From the NCBI GenBank assembly GCA_965242485.1, contig CBDESM010000003.1, forward strand, positions 2,418,001 to 2,482,000: DNA of 64,000 nt, read 5' to 3'. The translations under genes and the position numbers were made by a program. Of this stretch, positions 16,813 through 25,765 are shown piece by piece (within the stretch, counting starts at the first letter, position 1; each line of letters starts with the position of its first letter). The notes under the pieces are model-generated. The model was not told the DNA's origin and made no database searches. It worked only from the letters and a program-made list of their open reading frames with translations. This stretch comes from CBDESM01 sp965242485. Its GTDB lineage: Bacteria; Chloroflexota; Dehalococcoidia; Bin125.

Positions 16813-16820
16813 GGGGGCAC

Positions 16821-16897
16821 GGCCCCGTGGTGTAGCGGCCTAACACGCCACCCTGTCAAGGTGGAGACCGGCGGTTCGAATCCGCTCGGGGTCGCCA
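16821..16897 (+). tRNA. tRNA-Asp (GUC)
   Basis: Complete cloverleaf with encoded CCA (16895-16897). Acceptor GGCCCCG pairs with CGGGGTC (one G-U). Anticodon stem CCACC/GGTGG encloses loop CTGTCAA, anticodon GTC. T arm GGCGG-TTCGAAT-CCGCT is standard with one G-U closing pair; discriminator base is G, as expected for tRNA-Asp. Confidence 0.97.
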
Positions 16898-16966
16898 CCA
16901 TTCGCCTTCAGATTCCATCCCCTCGCTCGTCCTGCCCCTTCCTCTTCGCGGCCCTGCCTGGGCCTG

Positions 16967-17527
16967 CTACTGCTGCTGCACGAACCGGCGGTAGACCTCT
17001 TCCTCCGAAAGCGGCTCCGAGTGGAACCATGCGTGTTCCACCGTGTTGTGCAGCTCGTCCAGCCGTTCCAGCAGCGCTTGCAGCAGCTCGATCGAGTCCG
17101 CCGTCGTCTCCGGCGCGTCCGCCTCCGTGAACACCTCGATCGCGCTCGCCACCTGCTGGATCAACTCGATCGGCGCCACGAACGTCGCGTTGTACCGCGC
17201 CGCCTCCAAGCATGCCCGCACCGACGCCTTCGTGTCCCCCGTCAGCAGCACCTGCAACGGCTGCTCCCCTTCCCCGACCGTCACCCCCCGCACTTCCGCG
17301 GCGATCTGCAGCAGCAGGTCCACGTCCCGCCCCAACTTGCCCTCCGGATCGTGCTGCACCGTCCACAGCAAATCCCGCGCCAAGTCGTAGGCGCGCTCGA
17401 TCCAGCGCCCCAGCCAGAGCAGGTTGTACACCCGCGCGTCCGTCAGCCAGCGATCTGCGCCCAGCTCGTGCGCCCGCGGATCCGCCGGCGCCACGGCCGC
17501 TTCCGTCGTCGTCCCGCTCGTGGTCAT
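16967..17527 (-). CDS. Alpha-E domain protein (DUF403-like), short form
   Basis: 186 residues, all-helical. The NLLWLGRWIERAYDLARDL segment near residue 34 matches the Alpha-E family signature (N-L-x-W-L-G-R-x-x-E-R-A). Family members are usually about 300 residues, so this one is short, with the N-terminal half kept. Alpha-E proteins are encoded next to circularly permuted ATP-grasp and transglutaminase genes and are thought to act together in a peptide- or amide-forming/cleaving pathway. Both partners are directly upstream here, spaced by 11 bp from the transglutaminase. Confidence 0.78.
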   Translation of the reverse strand: MTTSGTTTEAAVAPADPRAHELGADRWLTDARVYNLLWLGRWIERAYDLARDLLWTVQHDPEGKLGRDVDLLLQIAAEVRGVTVGEGEQPLQVLLTGDTKASVRACLEAARYNATFVAPIELIQQVASAIEVFTEADAPETTADSIELLQALLERLDELHNTVEHAWFHSEPLSEEEVYRRFVQQQ

Positions 17528-17538
17528 CCTGGCCTCCC

Positions 17539-18453
17539 TCAGTTCGATACGACGTACGCGTCGTCCAGCAGGGCGAACGCGTCCGCCCTCGAAAACATGT
17601 GGTACCCGCGCCTCACCGACGCGATCGCCGCGTGCTCCGTCGTCGCGCCCTTCGAAATGAACGACCCGCTGACCGGCGCCACGTCCGCGTAATCCCGGCC
17701 CACGCCCAGCTTCACGTAGTCGCTCGCCGGCGGCAGCACCTCGCCGCGCGTCGGGTCCGCCGGCAGCCAGCCCGCCTCCGGGTGCAGGAATTCGATCCAG
17801 GCATGCGACTCCCCCACCTCCCCCGCCAGCAGCCCGGACACGTAACGGCAAGGCGCGCCCAGCGCCCGCAGCAGCGCCAGCGCCAAGTGCGCCTTGTCCT
17901 GGCAGACCCCCTCCCCCGCTTCCAGCACCTCCGCCGCCGTCGTCGTCACGTCCGTCGTCCCCCGCAGGTACGTAATGTTCTCCGTCACCCACTCGGTGAC
18001 GGCGCGCACGGTCGACATCAGCGTAACCGCGCCCCCCGCGATCTCCCCCGCCAGCGCCGCCGCGTCCGCCGGGTCCACCAGCGACGACTGCGAGGTGTAC
18101 TCCAGCGCCTCGGCCAGCCCGCGCGCCGCGTCCAGCCCGACTTCCTCCGCCTCCGGCGCCCGGCTCGAAAGCGCCACCGTGCCGGCCGAGCAGACCACCA
18201 GCTGCGTGTGGTGCTCCAGCACCCGCGCCCGCAGCACCCGGTTCCCGAACCGATCCTGGTACGCGATCTGCTTCGACGGCGGAATCGTCCACACCACGTC
18301 GCCCAGCGGCGTCTGCCCGATCCCCGCCAGCGGCTGCACCCGCAGCTGGTTGTCGTTCTGCACCACGTCCGCGCTGTACTCGTAGCGCGACGCGTACAGG
18401 TACGACGCGAGGACCGCGCCCTCGTCTAGTCCGTGACCCACGTCGGCTTGCAT
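17539..18453 (-). CDS. Transglutaminase-like cysteine peptidase
   Basis: 304 residues. N-terminal beta region (SYLYASRYEYSADVVQNDNQLRV) then a transglutaminase core with catalytic triad C184 (EGVCQDKAHLALALLR), H217 (ESHAWIEF) and D233 (LPADPTRGE). The family acts as peptidase or amide-exchange enzyme; in this three-gene context it likely processes a small peptide or amide. The ATG at 18453 overlaps the ATP-grasp gene by 28 bp; a GTG four codons in is an alternative start. Confidence 0.88.
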   Translation of the reverse strand: MQADVGHGLDEGAVLASYLYASRYEYSADVVQNDNQLRVQPLAGIGQTPLGDVVWTIPPSKQIAYQDRFGNRVLRARVLEHHTQLVVCSAGTVALSSRAPEAEEVGLDAARGLAEALEYTSQSSLVDPADAAALAGEIAGGAVTLMSTVRAVTEWVTENITYLRGTTDVTTTAAEVLEAGEGVCQDKAHLALALLRALGAPCRYVSGLLAGEVGESHAWIEFLHPEAGWLPADPTRGEVLPPASDYVKLGVGRDYADVAPVSGSFISKGATTEHAAIASVRRGYHMFSRADAFALLDDAYVVSN

Positions 18454-19808
18454 AGTCCGCCCGACGAGTTGTTCGTGATCCGCACGCCCGGCCGCGCCAC
18501 CCGCGTCAGCCCGCCCGGGAACACGGTCACCTTCCCGTCCCCGTCCTGCACCGCGAACACGCGCAGGTCGATGTAGCGCGGGTCCAGCTGCCCCGTCTCT
18601 TCGTCGAACACCATGTGGCTCGAGAAGTCCAGCGTCTCCTGCGCGATGAACTCCTCCGGCTTGCCCAGGATCAGCGAGCGCACCTTCGCGTGGCTCTCGT
18701 CGCCCAGGTCCGGCATCACGTAGACGCCGATCCCGCCGTAGCCGCGCCGCGACTTGATCACCAGCTCGCCCAGCCGCGAGTTCGCCAGCTGCCGCTCCTC
18801 CGCGTCCAGCAGGTTGTACGACTTCGCCTGCTCGAGGATCGCCTCCTCGCCCAAGTACTGCTCGATCATCTGCGGCACCCAGAGGAACACCAGCTTGTCG
18901 TCCCCCACCCCCGTCCCGATTCCGTTGACCAGCGTCACCCGCCCGTCCAGGTACGCGTCGCGCACCCCGGGCACGAAGATCTCCAAATCCTGCACCCGCC
19001 GGTAGATCACGTCCACCTCGACATCGCCGTCCACCGTCCGTGCATGCACGCGCCCGTTATGGCCCACGTACAGATCCGAACCCTCGACCAACGGCACCCC
19101 CAGCAGCTCCGAGAGGTAGCGGTGCTCGAAGAAGGCCGCGCCGAACTTGCCGTCGGTCAGGATCACCGCCACCGGCGACGGCTTGTCCGAAAGCGACGCG
19201 AACAAATCCAGGTACGTCTGCCGGATGTCGAACGGGCGGATGCTGTAGCCCGCGCCGAACTCCGGCACCTGCGCCGCGCACAGCTCCACCGTCTTCATCT
19301 GGTAGGTGATCCCCGACGGGATCCGCAGGTTGTCCTCCAGCACCACGTAGCGCCCGTCGCCCATGTGCACCAGATCGATCCCGTAGATGTGCACGAACAC
19401 GTCCTTGGGCGGGCGGAACCCCTGCACCTCGGGAAAGAAGTAATCCGACGAGAAGACGACGTCCGGCGGCACGATGTCCTGCTCGCCGCTCGTGTAGACC
19501 TCCGAGAGGAAGCGGTTGATCGCCCGCAGCCGCTGGCCCACGCCGGCCGCGATGACGTCCCACTGCTCGCCCGGCACGATCCGCGGGATCAAGTCAATCG
19601 GCGTGGACCGGTACTCGCGCGGGTCGAGGTAGAACGTGAACGCATCGCGGTCGACCTGCCGGCGCGCCGACTGCCAGCGCTCCGCCAGCCCGTTCACCCC
19701 GAGCTGGTCGGCCGCCGAGGAAACGCCCGCGTAGATCGGCTGCAAGCCCCCGTTGGCGTCCAGCCACTCGCTGATCGCGTGCCCCTCGTCCACTGGCGTG
19801 ATGCTCAT
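18426..19808 (-). CDS. Circularly permuted ATP-grasp type 2 protein (DUF404/DUF407)
   Basis: 460 residues, a likely carboxylate-amine ligase. Seen: WDVIAAGVGQRLRAINRFLSEVY (about 83-105), YGIDLVHMGDGRYVVLEDNLRIPSG (about 142-166), DVIYRRVQDLE and the ATP-binding VIKSRRGYGGIGVYVM (about 358-373), ending with the family's DLRVFAVQDG...GGLTRVA.PG....NSSGG. The strong RBS GAGGGAGG precedes the ATG. Operon with transglutaminase and Alpha-E genes is the classic trio. Substrate unknown. Confidence 0.9.
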   Translation of the reverse strand: MSITPVDEGHAISEWLDANGGLQPIYAGVSSAADQLGVNGLAERWQSARRQVDRDAFTFYLDPREYRSTPIDLIPRIVPGEQWDVIAAGVGQRLRAINRFLSEVYTSGEQDIVPPDVVFSSDYFFPEVQGFRPPKDVFVHIYGIDLVHMGDGRYVVLEDNLRIPSGITYQMKTVELCAAQVPEFGAGYSIRPFDIRQTYLDLFASLSDKPSPVAVILTDGKFGAAFFEHRYLSELLGVPLVEGSDLYVGHNGRVHARTVDGDVEVDVIYRRVQDLEIFVPGVRDAYLDGRVTLVNGIGTGVGDDKLVFLWVPQMIEQYLGEEAILEQAKSYNLLDAEERQLANSRLGELVIKSRRGYGGIGVYVMPDLGDESHAKVRSLILGKPEEFIAQETLDFSSHMVFDEETGQLDPRYIDLRVFAVQDGDGKVTVFPGGLTRVARPGVRITNNSSGGLCKPTWVTD

Positions 19809-19858
19809 GCCGCCTCCCTCGCCATAATTCTAGACGCGCATCGGCCCTCGTCCGTCCG

Positions 19859-22800
19859 CTACCAGGTGTCGATGTAGGGCCGCTTTTTCTTCGTCCGCGG
19901 CGGCGTCGGCGGCAGGCTCCGCAGCCCCGCCGCGATCCAGCTCCGCGTATCCGCCGGATCGATCACGTCGTCGATCCCGAAGTTCGTCGCCGCGTTCACC
20001 GCCTTGGCCCGGTCGTACGCCGTGGCCACCATCGACTCGTACTTCTCCAGCCGCTCCTGCGGGTCCTCGATCGCGGCCAGGTCGTTGCGGTAGCCCAGCT
20101 TGACCGAACCCTCGATGTTCATCCCCGCGAACTCCGCCGTCGGCCAGGCGACCGTGAAGAACGGCACCAGCGAGCTCGCGCCGCACATCGCCTGCACGCC
20201 CAGCCCGTAGCCCTTGCGGATCACCACTCCGAACATCGGCACCGACAGGTTCGCGCCCGTGTTGAACATCCGCGCGCAGTGCCGCACCAGCGCCGTCCGC
20301 TCCACGTCCGGCCCGACCATCATGCCCGGACAGTCCATCAGCGAGATCACCGGCAGGTCGAACGCGTCGCACAGCTGCAGGAAGCGCGCGCCTTTGTCCG
20401 CCCCGTCCGAGTCGATCGCCCCCGCCAGATGATGCGGGTTGTTCGCGATCAGCCCCATCGGCTTGCCCTCGACCCGGATCAGGCAGGTGATGATCCCGAT
20501 CCCGAACTCCGGCCGGATCTCCAGCACCGAATCCACGTCCGCCAAGGTGTGGATGATCTCGCGCACGTCGTACATCCGCACCCGGTTTTCGGGGATGATG
20601 TGCCGCATCTTGCGCTGGTCCGGCGCCTCCCAATCCTGCACCGCGCCCTGGAAATACGAGACGTACTGCTTGCCCACCTGCACCGCCTCGGCCTCGTCCT
20701 CGACCAGGATATCGATCACGCCGTTCGGCACCTGGAACGAGATCGGCCCGACCTCCTCCGGCGTGTAGATGCCCAGCCCGCCGCCCTCGATCATCGCCGG
20801 CCCGCCCATCGCCACCGTCGAGTCCCGCGTCGCGATGATCACGTCGCAGCAGGCCAGCAGCGCCGTATTCCCCGCGAAGCAGCGCCCGGAGGTGATCCCG
20901 ACCGTCGGCACCAGCCCCGACAGCTTCGACCACTGCGTGAACGTATACGTATCCATCCCCACCCCGGCCCCGCCGTCCGTATCGCCCGGCCGCCCGCCGC
21001 CGCCCTCGGTGAAGAACAGCACCGGCAGCATGTAGCGATGCGCCAGCTCGAACATCCGGTCCTGCTTGTAGTGGTTCTTCCGCCCCTGCGTCCCCGCGAA
21101 CACCGTGTAGTCGTACGAGATCGCGATGCAGCGCGCTTGCTCGTCCGGGAACAGGTCGCCGTTGACCGTCCCGATCCCCGCGATCAGCCCGTCCGCCGGC
21201 GTCCGCTCCCGCAGCCATTGCTCCGAGCGCCGCATCCGCTGCGCCGCCAGCACCAGCGGCCCGAACTCCTTGAACGTCCCGTCGTCGACGATGTCGTAGA
21301 TGTTCTCCCGCGCCGTCCGCTGCTCCGTGCGCCGCCGCCGCATCACCGCGTCGGGACGGTTCTCGTCGTAGGTGTAGGCCCGCCGCTCGTTCAGCTCGGC
21401 CAGGTCGCCGCGAATGAAATCGAGATCGAGCGCCTCCGCCGCGCCGCCTGCCTCGACCGAAACTTCGGCCTCCTTCACGAACACGAGCGGGAAGCCCTCG
21501 CGCATCACGTCGCCCACTTCGCAGCCCACCCGCACGACCACGCCGTCGCGATCGGCGTGGATCACGTGCTCCATCTTCATCGCCTCGAGCACGACCAGAT
21601 CCTGGCCCTCCAGCACCTCGTCGCCCTCCTCGACCAGCACCGCCACGATCGTCCCCTGAATCGGCGCCGGCAGCCCGACCGAGCCGTCCGGCCCGGCCAA
21701 ATCGGGCTTCTCCTCTTCCACGACTGCCGACTGCCGCTCCTTCACGGCCTGGTCGTGCGCGAACAGCGCCAGCGGGTCGTTGCTGTCCACCTGCGCGCCG
21801 GCCAGCCCGCGATCCGCCTCCGCGGCCTCCGCCTCCGCCGAAACGAACCGCGCCCGCGGCGCCGCGCCGTTCTCCACCAGGGCCGGGATGTTCTCGTCCA
21901 GCCAGCGCGTGTGGACGCCGCCGCCGGCCACGTCGGGGTGCGCCAGCACGTTCTGCAGGAACGGGATGTTGGTCTGCAAGCCCTCGATCCGGAACTCGCT
22001 CAGCGCCCGCGAGGCCCGCGTCAGCGCGTCGTCGAACTTGGCCGAGGGCGAGTGCGCGATCACCTTCGCCAGCAGCGGGTCGTAGGACGGATTGGTCTCG
22101 TAGCCGACGTAGCCGAAGCCGTCCGTGCGCACGCCCGGCCCGCTCGGCTGCTCGTACGCCGTCAGCACTCCGCCCGTCGGCCGCACGCTCCCATCCGCCG
22201 CCAGCGTCTCCGTGTGCACCCGCGTCTGCACCGCGTACCCCCGCGGGCTCAGCCCGTTGCGCGCGTCCGCCGCGTCGGCCAGCCCCAGCTCGTCCAGCGT
22301 TTCGCCCTGCGCGATCCGCAGCTGCGTCTGCACCAAGTCGACCCCCGTCACCTGTTCGGTCACGGTGTGCTCGACTTGGAGCCGCGCGTTCGCCTCCAAG
22401 AACCAGAACTCGTCCGCTCCGGCATCGACCAAGAACTCGATCGTGCCCAGTGACGAGTAGCCGACGTCCCGCGCCAGCCGCAGCGCCGCATCCAGGATCC
22501 GCCCGCGCAGTTGCTCGTCCAAGTGCGGCGCCGGCGCGATCTCGATGATCTTCTGGTGGCGGCGCTGGATGCTGCACTCGCGTTCGCGCAGGTGCGTCAC
22601 CGCGCCGTGCTGATCGCCGAGCACCTGCACCTCGATGTGCCGCGCGTTGGCCGCGAACTGCTCCAGATAGAGCGCGTCGTTCCCAAACGCCGTCCGCGCC
22701 TCGGAGGCGCAGCGCTCCCAGGCCGATTCCAGCTCCTCCGCCTCGCGCACGATCCGGGTCCCGCGCCCGCCGCCGCCGGCCACCGCCTTGATCATCAGCG

Positions 22801-23263
22801 CCCCGTCCGCCGGCAGCGCCGCGAAGAACTCCCGCGCCTGCTCCAGCGTCGCCGGCTCGGAGCTGCCGGCCAGCACAGGCACGCCCGCCTCGGCCGCCGC
22901 CTCGCGCGCGCGCACCTTGTCGCCGAACAGGTCCAGCAGGTGCGGCGTCGGCCCCACGAACGCGATCCCCGCCTCGCCGCAGGCCCGCGCGAACGCCGCG
23001 CTCTCGGCCAGGAAGCCGTAGCCCGGATGCACCGCGTCGCAGCCCGCCTCCCGCGCCGCCGCGATCAGCGCCGCGATGTCGAGGTACGCCGCCACGCCGC
23101 GCCCCGGCAGCGCCGCCTGCTCGTCCGCCACCCGCAGGTGCAGGCTCTTCGCGTCGTCCTCCGGCGCGACCGCCACCGAGCGGATGCCCAAGTCCGCCGC
23201 CGCCCGCGCGATCCGCACCGCAATTTCGCCGCGGTTCGCGATCATCAGCCCGTCAATCGACAT
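19859..23263 (-). CDS. Single-chain biotin-dependent acyl-CoA carboxylase (BC-BCCP-CT)
   Basis: 1134 residues joining all three functions. Biotin carboxylase about 1-450 (GGGGRG 163-168, RERECSIQRRHQKIIE 227-242, EFWFLEANARLQVEHTVTE). Biotin carrier about 525-600 with the biotinylated Lys563 in EAMKM. Carboxyltransferase about 620-1134, with a SYDYTVFAGTQG region, FFTEGGGGRPGD and GGPAMIEGGGLG oxyanion-type loops. It fixes bicarbonate on an acyl-CoA such as acetyl- or propionyl-CoA. The layout resembles the single-polypeptide long-chain acyl-CoA carboxylases (LCC) of mycobacteria. Most bacteria use separate AccA-D or PccA/B subunits. Follows the CoA-transferase gene by 24 bp, suggesting an acid first activated to a CoA ester. 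Confidence 0.93.
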   Translation of the reverse strand: MSIDGLMIANRGEIAVRIARAAADLGIRSVAVAPEDDAKSLHLRVADEQAALPGRGVAAYLDIAALIAAAREAGCDAVHPGYGFLAESAAFARACGEAGIAFVGPTPHLLDLFGDKVRAREAAAEAGVPVLAGSSEPATLEQAREFFAALPADGALMIKAVAGGGGRGTRIVREAEELESAWERCASEARTAFGNDALYLEQFAANARHIEVQVLGDQHGAVTHLRERECSIQRRHQKIIEIAPAPHLDEQLRGRILDAALRLARDVGYSSLGTIEFLVDAGADEFWFLEANARLQVEHTVTEQVTGVDLVQTQLRIAQGETLDELGLADAADARNGLSPRGYAVQTRVHTETLAADGSVRPTGGVLTAYEQPSGPGVRTDGFGYVGYETNPSYDPLLAKVIAHSPSAKFDDALTRASRALSEFRIEGLQTNIPFLQNVLAHPDVAGGGVHTRWLDENIPALVENGAAPRARFVSAEAEAAEADRGLAGAQVDSNDPLALFAHDQAVKERQSAVVEEEKPDLAGPDGSVGLPAPIQGTIVAVLVEEGDEVLEGQDLVVLEAMKMEHVIHADRDGVVVRVGCEVGDVMREGFPLVFVKEAEVSVEAGGAAEALDLDFIRGDLAELNERRAYTYDENRPDAVMRRRRTEQRTARENIYDIVDDGTFKEFGPLVLAAQRMRRSEQWLRERTPADGLIAGIGTVNGDLFPDEQARCIAISYDYTVFAGTQGRKNHYKQDRMFELAHRYMLPVLFFTEGGGGRPGDTDGGAGVGMDTYTFTQWSKLSGLVPTVGITSGRCFAGNTALLACCDVIIATRDSTVAMGGPAMIEGGGLGIYTPEEVGPISFQVPNGVIDILVEDEAEAVQVGKQYVSYFQGAVQDWEAPDQRKMRHIIPENRVRMYDVREIIHTLADVDSVLEIRPEFGIGIITCLIRVEGKPMGLIANNPHHLAGAIDSDGADKGARFLQLCDAFDLPVISLMDCPGMMVGPDVERTALVRHCARMFNTGANLSVPMFGVVIRKGYGLGVQAMCGASSLVPFFTVAWPTAEFAGMNIEGSVKLGYRNDLAAIEDPQERLEKYESMVATAYDRAKAVNAATNFGIDDVIDPADTRSWIAAGLRSLPPTPPRTKKKRPYIDTW

Positions 23264-23287
23264 GCTCGTTCCTCCGCCGTGCAGCCG

Positions 23288-25732
23288 TCAGCGCCCGCGC
23301 GCCGCGGCTTCCTGTTTGTCGGATGCGGATTGCAGCGATGGCGGCGGCAAGCCCAGCCGCCGCGCGTCGTCCAGCGTCCCCGTGATTCCGCGCTCGACCA
23401 AATCGTCCAGTTCCGCCTCGCCCAGCCCGAGCTCGGCCGCCAGCACCTCGCGCGAGTGCTCGCCCACGCGCGGCGACGCCGCCAGCTCGGGCATCCCGCC
23501 GCCGCTGAAGCGCCACGGCGCGCCGGCCAGCCAGCTCGGCCCCACTTCCGCGTGATCCACCTGCTCGATGAATCCCGTTTCCAGCAGATCCGCGTCCGGC
23601 TCGGCGTACATCCGGTAGATGTCCGCGACCCGCGCCGCCGGAATGCCGAGCTCCAGCAACGCCCGTTCCGCCTCGGCCGCCGATGCGCCGCCCGCCCATT
23701 CGCCGACGATCGCTTCGACCTCTTCCTCCCGCGCCTTGCGGTCGCTCCACGCAGCCGCCTCCCGCGCCGCATCCGTCCCGATCAGTCCGCACAGCCCCTG
23801 CCACTGCTCATCGCTCTCGACGCCCAGCGCGATCCACTCGTCCGCGCCCGCGCACTTGAAGATTCCCTGCGGCGCGCGCCGGTCGTCGCGGTTCCCCTGC
23901 GGCCGCGCCACTTCGCCGCTCGCGTCCGACTCCAGGATGCGGTGCCCGATCACGGCCGATGTGGCCTCGATCATCGCCGCGTCCAGCCGCTGCGGGCCGC
24001 CCGCCCGCTCGCGCCGGTGCAGCGCCGCGATGATCGCCGCCGCCGCCGTGTAGCCCGAGACCGGATCCGGGTACAGACCCGCCGTGTTCATCCCAGCGTC
24101 GCCGGCGTAGCCGTGCATCGACGACAACCCCGACATCGGCTCCGTCGTCGCCCCGTTCGCCGGATAGGTCCGGTACGGCCCGTCGTGCCCGTAGCCCGAA
24201 ATCGTCGCGAGGATCACGTCCGGCCGCCGCTCCGCCAGCGTCTCCAGCGTGATCCCCCAGGACGCCAGCACGCCGGGGCGGAAATTCTCGACCACCACGT
24301 CGAACGCCGGCGCCATCCGCCAGAACAGTTCCTGCCCCTCCGCCTCGCGCAGGTCCAGCGTGATCCCCTTCTTGTTCAGGTTCACCGCGTTGAACAGCCC
24401 CTGCGTGTTCTGCGCGTGCTGCACCTTCGATTCGTCCGTGATCGCGAGCGGCACCCGCTGCCGCACGTTGCGCCAGATGTCGACCCGGTGCAGCGCCTCG
24501 ATCTGCACCACCTCCGCCCCCAGCAGCGCCAGCAGTTCCGTGCAGAACGTCCCCGACCAGGCCTGCGTGAAGGTCAGCACCCGCACCCCGGAGAGCGGCG
24601 CATCCGCCTCCGCCCGCGGGCGCGCCGGCTGCTCGTCCGACTCCCACTCGGCGCGGTCGCCGCCGACCGCCGCCGGAGCGGAGCGCCGCAGCGACCACGA
24701 AGCCGGCGACAACGGCGCCGCATCGCCCGGCGCGCGAGCCGTCCCGTCCCCGATCCCGGCCGAAACGAAGTAGCGCCTCGCGGCCAGCTGCTCGTTCTCC
24801 AGCAGCTGCCGCGCGTCCTGCATGCAGCCGGCGATGCAGCGCAGCTCCATCAGCTTGTGGAACAGCGGCCAGCGCTCCATCGCCGCCAGCTCCCGCGCCA
24901 CCCCCGCCTGCACCGCCGACAGATCGCGCCCGTAGCGCCCGTCCCGCCCCTGCAAGTCCTCGCGCGCACCCTGCTCCGGCAGGTTGAACAGCTCCATCGC
25001 CTGCGGCCAGTGGTGCCAGTCGCCGAAGCCGAAATTCATCTTCCCGTCCGCCGCGTCGTAGAGCGGCCCCGGCTCGCCCCGCATCCGCCCGCCCGCCGGC
25101 CCGCGCGATCGGCCCGTCCCCTGGTAAATATCGGAGATCGCCCACGGATGGCAGGTCAGCGCCAGCGCCTCCAGCTCGCGCACGTCCACCAGCTCCGGCC
25201 GCGCCCCCGTGTCGCGCCGCCGCAGCGCCGCAGCCGCGGCGATGAACCCGGCCAGCCCGCCCATGTAGCCCGCCTGCCCCGAAGGCAGCGCCAGCGGCGG
25301 CTCCTCCGCGTAGCCGTTGCACCAGGCCCAGCCGCTGCGCGCGTTGACCGTCAGATCGTTCGCCGGAACCGCCGCCAGCGGCCCCGCCAAGCCGTGCGGC
25401 GTCACCGACAGATGCACCGCGTCGCTCCGCAGCAGCCCGCCGAGCTCCGCATCCAGCGGCGAATCGGTCGTCACCACCACGTCCGCCGAGGCGATCAGCT
25501 CCCGTGCCCCTTTCGCCGCGACCGACCTCTTGTTCCAGTTCGCGTAGGCGTGCAGCCCGGCCGACTCCCGCCGCAGCGGATGCCCCGACTCGGGCTCGAT
25601 CAGCGCCACGTCCGCGCCGTGATCGCCGAACAGCCGCGCCGCGTAGGCGCCGCCCAAGCGCCGCGACAGGTCGGCGACGCGCAAGCCGCGGTAGGCGGCG
25701 GACTGCGGGGGCTCCGAAACGAGGGCAGTCAC
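23288..25732 (-). CDS. Two-domain CaiB/BaiF family CoA-transferase
   Basis: 814 residues holding two family III CoA-transferase domains in tandem. Domain 1 spans about 16-360 (YRGLRVADLSRRLGGAYAARLFGDHGADV). Domain 2 spans about 385-800 (LSGVRVLTFTQAWSGTFCTELLALLGAEVVQIE, VNLNKKGITLDL, VVVENFRPGVL, SGYGHDGPY, then the RLDAAMIEA segment). The second is the better conserved. These enzymes move CoA between carboxylic acids. GTG start at 25732. Lies between an MFS exporter and the carboxylase in a closely spaced minus-strand run. Substrate not readable. Confidence 0.88.
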   Translation of the reverse strand: MTALVSEPPQSAAYRGLRVADLSRRLGGAYAARLFGDHGADVALIEPESGHPLRRESAGLHAYANWNKRSVAAKGARELIASADVVVTTDSPLDAELGGLLRSDAVHLSVTPHGLAGPLAAVPANDLTVNARSGWAWCNGYAEEPPLALPSGQAGYMGGLAGFIAAAAALRRRDTGARPELVDVRELEALALTCHPWAISDIYQGTGRSRGPAGGRMRGEPGPLYDAADGKMNFGFGDWHHWPQAMELFNLPEQGAREDLQGRDGRYGRDLSAVQAGVARELAAMERWPLFHKLMELRCIAGCMQDARQLLENEQLAARRYFVSAGIGDGTARAPGDAAPLSPASWSLRRSAPAAVGGDRAEWESDEQPARPRAEADAPLSGVRVLTFTQAWSGTFCTELLALLGAEVVQIEALHRVDIWRNVRQRVPLAITDESKVQHAQNTQGLFNAVNLNKKGITLDLREAEGQELFWRMAPAFDVVVENFRPGVLASWGITLETLAERRPDVILATISGYGHDGPYRTYPANGATTEPMSGLSSMHGYAGDAGMNTAGLYPDPVSGYTAAAAIIAALHRRERAGGPQRLDAAMIEATSAVIGHRILESDASGEVARPQGNRDDRRAPQGIFKCAGADEWIALGVESDEQWQGLCGLIGTDAAREAAAWSDRKAREEEVEAIVGEWAGGASAAEAERALLELGIPAARVADIYRMYAEPDADLLETGFIEQVDHAEVGPSWLAGAPWRFSGGGMPELAASPRVGEHSREVLAAELGLGEAELDDLVERGITGTLDDARRLGLPPPSLQSASDKQEAAARGR

Positions 25733-25765
25733 TTCTCGGCTCAGGCTAACGCAGAGCCGTCGCCG

